Positions 5,475-7,306 of a stretch of DNA of 7,306 bases are shown here, one piece after another. The notes below the pieces were generated by a model, which worked only from the letters and a program-made list of their open reading frames with translations, was not told the origin of the DNA and did not search any database. The position numbers and the translations under genes are program-made. Within the stretch, counting starts at the first letter, position 1. The number at the start of each line of letters is the position of its first letter. Source of the stretch: Acetobacteraceae bacterium (lineage in GTDB: Bacteria > Pseudomonadota > Alphaproteobacteria > Acetobacterales > Acetobacteraceae); assembly GCA_027306955.1 (NCBI GenBank), contig DAHUXX010000001.1, forward strand, positions 1-7,306, read 5' to 3'.

Positions 5475-6692
5475 ATGGCGCTGTTCGACAAGTTCACGCC
5501 GCTACGCGCGGCCTACGAGCGCCACGAGAGCGCCGGCGACAACCCGTTCAGCGTCGTTTTCGACCGCGTGCTCTCGCCCACCGAGGCGTTGATCGGCAAC
5601 CGCGAGATCCTGTTGCTCGGCACCAACAACTATCTCGGCCTGACCTACGACAAGGCGGTGGTCGCGAGCGCCGTCGAGGCGCTGCAGGCGCTCGGCAGCG
5701 GCACCACCGGCTCGCGCATCGCCAACGGCAGCTACCAGGGCCACCGTGAGCTCGAGCGCGCGCTGGCGGATTTCTATGGCCGCAGGCACGCCATGGTGTT
5801 CTCCACCGGCTACCAGGCCAATCTCGGCATCCTCTCCGCCATCGCCGGCAAGCACGACCACCTGCTGCTCGATGCCGATTGTCACGCCAGCATCTACGAC
5901 GGGGCGCGGCTCGGCTATGCCCAGGTGACGCGCTTCCGCCACAACGACCCCGACGACCTCAGGGCCCGGCTGCGCCGGCTCGCCGATGCGCCGGGCGACA
6001 AGATCGTCGTCGTCGAGGGCATCTACTCGATGCTGGGCGACACCGCCCCGCTCGCCGCCTTCGCCGCGGTGAAGCGGGAGTTCGGCGCCTATCTCGTGGT
6101 GGACGAGGCGCATTCGCTTGGCGTGCTCGGCGCCAGCGGGCGCGGGCTCGCGGAGGCGGCGGGGGTGGAGGCCGAGTGCGACTTCATCGTCGGGACTTTC
6201 TCCAAGAGCCTCGGCGGCGTCGGCGGCTTTTGCGTCAGCGACATGGAGGGGTTCGACATCCTGCGGGTGGTCAGCCGCCCCTACATGTTCACCGCCTCGC
6301 CGCCGCCCGCGGTCATCGCCGCGACGCTCGAGGCGCTGCACCAGCTGCGTGCCCGCCCGGCGCTGCGCCAGCGCCTCGCGGACAATGCCCGCCGGCTCTA
6401 CAACGGCCTCGCCGGGCGCGGCTTCACCCTCGGACCGGAGCCGAACCCCGTTGTCTCGGCGATCATGCCAGGGCCGGAAGTCGCCTTCGCCTTCTGGTCG
6501 CGGCTGCTCGCGGCGGGGCTCTACACCAATGTCAGCCTGCCGCCGGCGACGCCGCGCGGGCTTGCGCTGCTGCGCTCCTCGGTCAGCGCCGCGCACACGC
6601 CCGAGCAGATCGACCGGGCGCTCGACATGTTCGCCGCGGTGGGCCGCGAGCTCGGGCTGATCGCGCCCGAACGGGCCAGGGCCGCGGGCTGA
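5475..6692 (+). CDS. spt: Serine palmitoyltransferase (PLP-dependent)
   Basis: This cytosolic homodimeric alpha-oxoamine synthase condenses L-serine with a long-chain acyl thioester to give 3-ketosphinganine, the first step of sphingolipid synthesis. Over 405 residues it matches the family throughout: GTNNYLGL (49-56), SGTTGSRIANGSY (75-87), VFSTGYQANLGI (108-119), DADCHASIYDG with ring-stacking His137, VVEGIYSMLGD (179-189), DEAHSLG with Asp210 and His213, and GTFSKSLGGVGG with the PLP lysine Lys244. RPYMFTAS (268-275), LPPATP (355-360) and LLRSS (365-369, Arg367) resemble the Sphingomonas paucimobilis enzyme, in which the equivalent LLRCS arginine contacts the substrate carboxylate. Relatives such as BioF, Kbl and HemA share the fold but fit less well, and the adjacent ACP gene favours serine palmitoyltransferase. 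Four bases separate it from the ACP stop, so the two are co-translated. It is followed by a convergent gene. Confidence 0.93.
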   Translation: MALFDKFTPLRAAYERHESAGDNPFSVVFDRVLSPTEALIGNREILLLGTNNYLGLTYDKAVVASAVEALQALGSGTTGSRIANGSYQGHRELERALADFYGRRHAMVFSTGYQANLGILSAIAGKHDHLLLDADCHASIYDGARLGYAQVTRFRHNDPDDLRARLRRLADAPGDKIVVVEGIYSMLGDTAPLAAFAAVKREFGAYLVVDEAHSLGVLGASGRGLAEAAGVEAECDFIVGTFSKSLGGVGGFCVSDMEGFDILRVVSRPYMFTASPPPAVIAATLEALHQLRARPALRQRLADNARRLYNGLAGRGFTLGPEPNPVVSAIMPGPEVAFAFWSRLLAAGLYTNVSLPPATPRGLALLRSSVSAAHTPEQIDRALDMFAAVGRELGLIAPERARAAG

Positions 6693-6707
6693 GCAGGCCG
6701 GCGGGGA

Positions 6708-6721
6708 GGGGGCAGCCCCCC
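6708..6721. terminator. Short G/C hairpin between convergent genes
   Basis: Five G residues at 6708-6712 face a run of C residues at 6716-6721 across a three-base loop, in the 31-base gap between the convergent palmitoyltransferase and DUF2141 stops. It could act as a bidirectional stop signal. It lacks a T-run on either strand, so it is not a standard intrinsic terminator. Confidence 0.25.
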
Positions 6722-6723
6722 GA

Positions 6724-7233
6724 TCAGCCGCCGTAATGCTGCATCCGCACCAGGACGTGGTTGACGCCGGGATGCGCCTTGAAGCGCACCCGCCCCAGCC
6801 CCGGCGGGCCGAACACAAGCTTCGGGTTGTTGGAAAACCCGTAGCCCTCGGCTGGCAGGCCCAGCATCGTGGTCTTGAACTTGCCGCTGTTGTCGTGGTC
6901 GTGGAACAGCGCCACCGCGTAATAGCCGGGCTGGCCGAAGGCGAAGCAGGCATGCGTCACCGGCAGCGTCACCGGCAGCGCCTGGCGCGCCAGCTTGTAT
7001 TTGCCGTCGAGAAAATGCTTCGCGTCGTTGGGGTAGATCGCGATGGTGATGTTGCCCCTGGTCGAGCGCGCGCCGCTGACGCTGATGTCCAGCCGCACGG
7101 GGGCGGGGTCGCCCGGCTTGCAGGCGTGCGCAGGCTCCGCCCGCGAGGCCTGGGCGAATCCGGCCAGCGTCAGGAGAAAAGCCGCCACAGGAAACCAGGC
7201 ACGCGCCGTGAAGGCACGGAAAGTCACGTCCAT
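6724..7233 (-). CDS. Exported DUF2141 domain protein
   Basis: This is a 169-residue protein of the DUF2141 family, whose biochemical role I do not know. The N-terminus looks like a signal peptide: basic residues at 6-11, a hydrophobic core at about 13-26, and a likely cleavage after SRA near residue 32, so the mature protein should be periplasmic or surface-exposed. The family pattern is clear: LDISVSGARSTRGNITIAIY (48-67), the PGYYAVALFHDHDNSGKF stretch (102-119), GLPAEGYGFSNN (125-136) and a C-terminal strand. Cys38 and Cys96 could form a disulfide in the mature protein. The ATG at 7233 is chosen because the signal peptide begins there; the frame stays open to a TTG at 7296 but that extension is Arg/Glu-rich and partly a tandem repeat. 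No clear Shine-Dalgarno sequence precedes the ATG. The gene is convergent with the palmitoyltransferase gene, so a shared function is only a positional guess. Confidence 0.82.
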   Translation of the reverse strand: MDVTFRAFTARAWFPVAAFLLTLAGFAQASRAEPAHACKPGDPAPVRLDISVSGARSTRGNITIAIYPNDAKHFLDGKYKLARQALPVTLPVTHACFAFGQPGYYAVALFHDHDNSGKFKTTMLGLPAEGYGFSNNPKLVFGPPGLGRVRFKAHPGVNHVLVRMQHYGG

Positions 7234-7257
7234 TCGTTCGTCTCGTTCGTCTCGTTC
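7234..7257. repeat. 9-bp tandem repeat abutting the DUF2141 start
   Basis: The unit TCGTTCGTC (GACGAACGA on the coding strand) occurs 2.67 times in a row, without mismatch, directly before the ATG at 7233. It occupies the place where a ribosome binding site would be expected. Confidence 0.8.
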
Positions 7258-7306
7258 CCGGCCGCCACCGCGCCCCCTCGCGGTGGAAGCGTCCAAGCCG
7301 TCAATG

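Noticed and set aside
5502..6953. 483-codon open frame on the minus strand opposite serine palmitoyltransferase.
   Set aside because: It is an antisense shadow; its third positions mirror the real gene and it shows no recognisable domain.
1..7306. tRNA or rRNA genes, CRISPR arrays, insertion sequences, att sites.
   Set aside because: No cloverleaf-like segment, spaced repeat array, transposase motif or terminal inverted repeat was seen.

Overview
The window is GC-rich (about 70% by eye) and densely coding, with overlapping genes and strong G/C preference at third codon positions. Proteins resembling LptF, LptG, a Sphingomonas-type serine palmitoyltransferase and a DUF2141 protein point to a Gram-negative member of the Pseudomonadota. 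An alphaproteobacterium is a reasonable guess because of the serine palmitoyltransferase. LptF reads more like the beta/gamma type, however, so the class stays open.

Layout. (1) 2-2190, plus strand: lptF (5' end just outside the window) and lptG, overlapping by one base; together they look like the inner-membrane permease half of an Lpt-type lipid exporter. (2) 2198-4919, minus strand: a three-gene operon with 4-base overlaps at both junctions, transcribed as myo-inositol-1-phosphate synthase, a nucleotidyltransferase of the inositol-1-phosphate cytidylyltransferase type, then a CDP-alcohol phosphotransferase with an intact catalytic motif. The last gene appears to start at CTG. (3) 4920-5218: a divergent intergenic region with promoter-like and dyad elements. 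(4) 5219-6692, plus strand: a small acyl carrier protein and a serine palmitoyltransferase, four bases apart, which together start sphingolipid synthesis. (5) 6724-7233, minus strand: an exported DUF2141 protein, convergent with the palmitoyltransferase gene.

How the parts may work together. The ACP and serine palmitoyltransferase would make the long-chain base. The minus-strand operon would make inositol-1-phosphate from glucose-6-phosphate, activate it as CDP-inositol, and transfer phosphoinositol to an alcohol acceptor. In thermophiles the last two activities are known as a fused enzyme that makes di-myo-inositol phosphate solutes. Beside sphingolipid genes, the more interesting reading is that the acceptor is a ceramide or another lipid, giving an inositol-phosphate sphingolipid, and that the neighbouring LptF/LptG pair helps export it. 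The enzyme families are read from sequence motifs. The acceptor, the final product and the export role are inferences. Ceramide synthase, long-chain-base reductase and any inositol-lipid phosphatase are not in this window.
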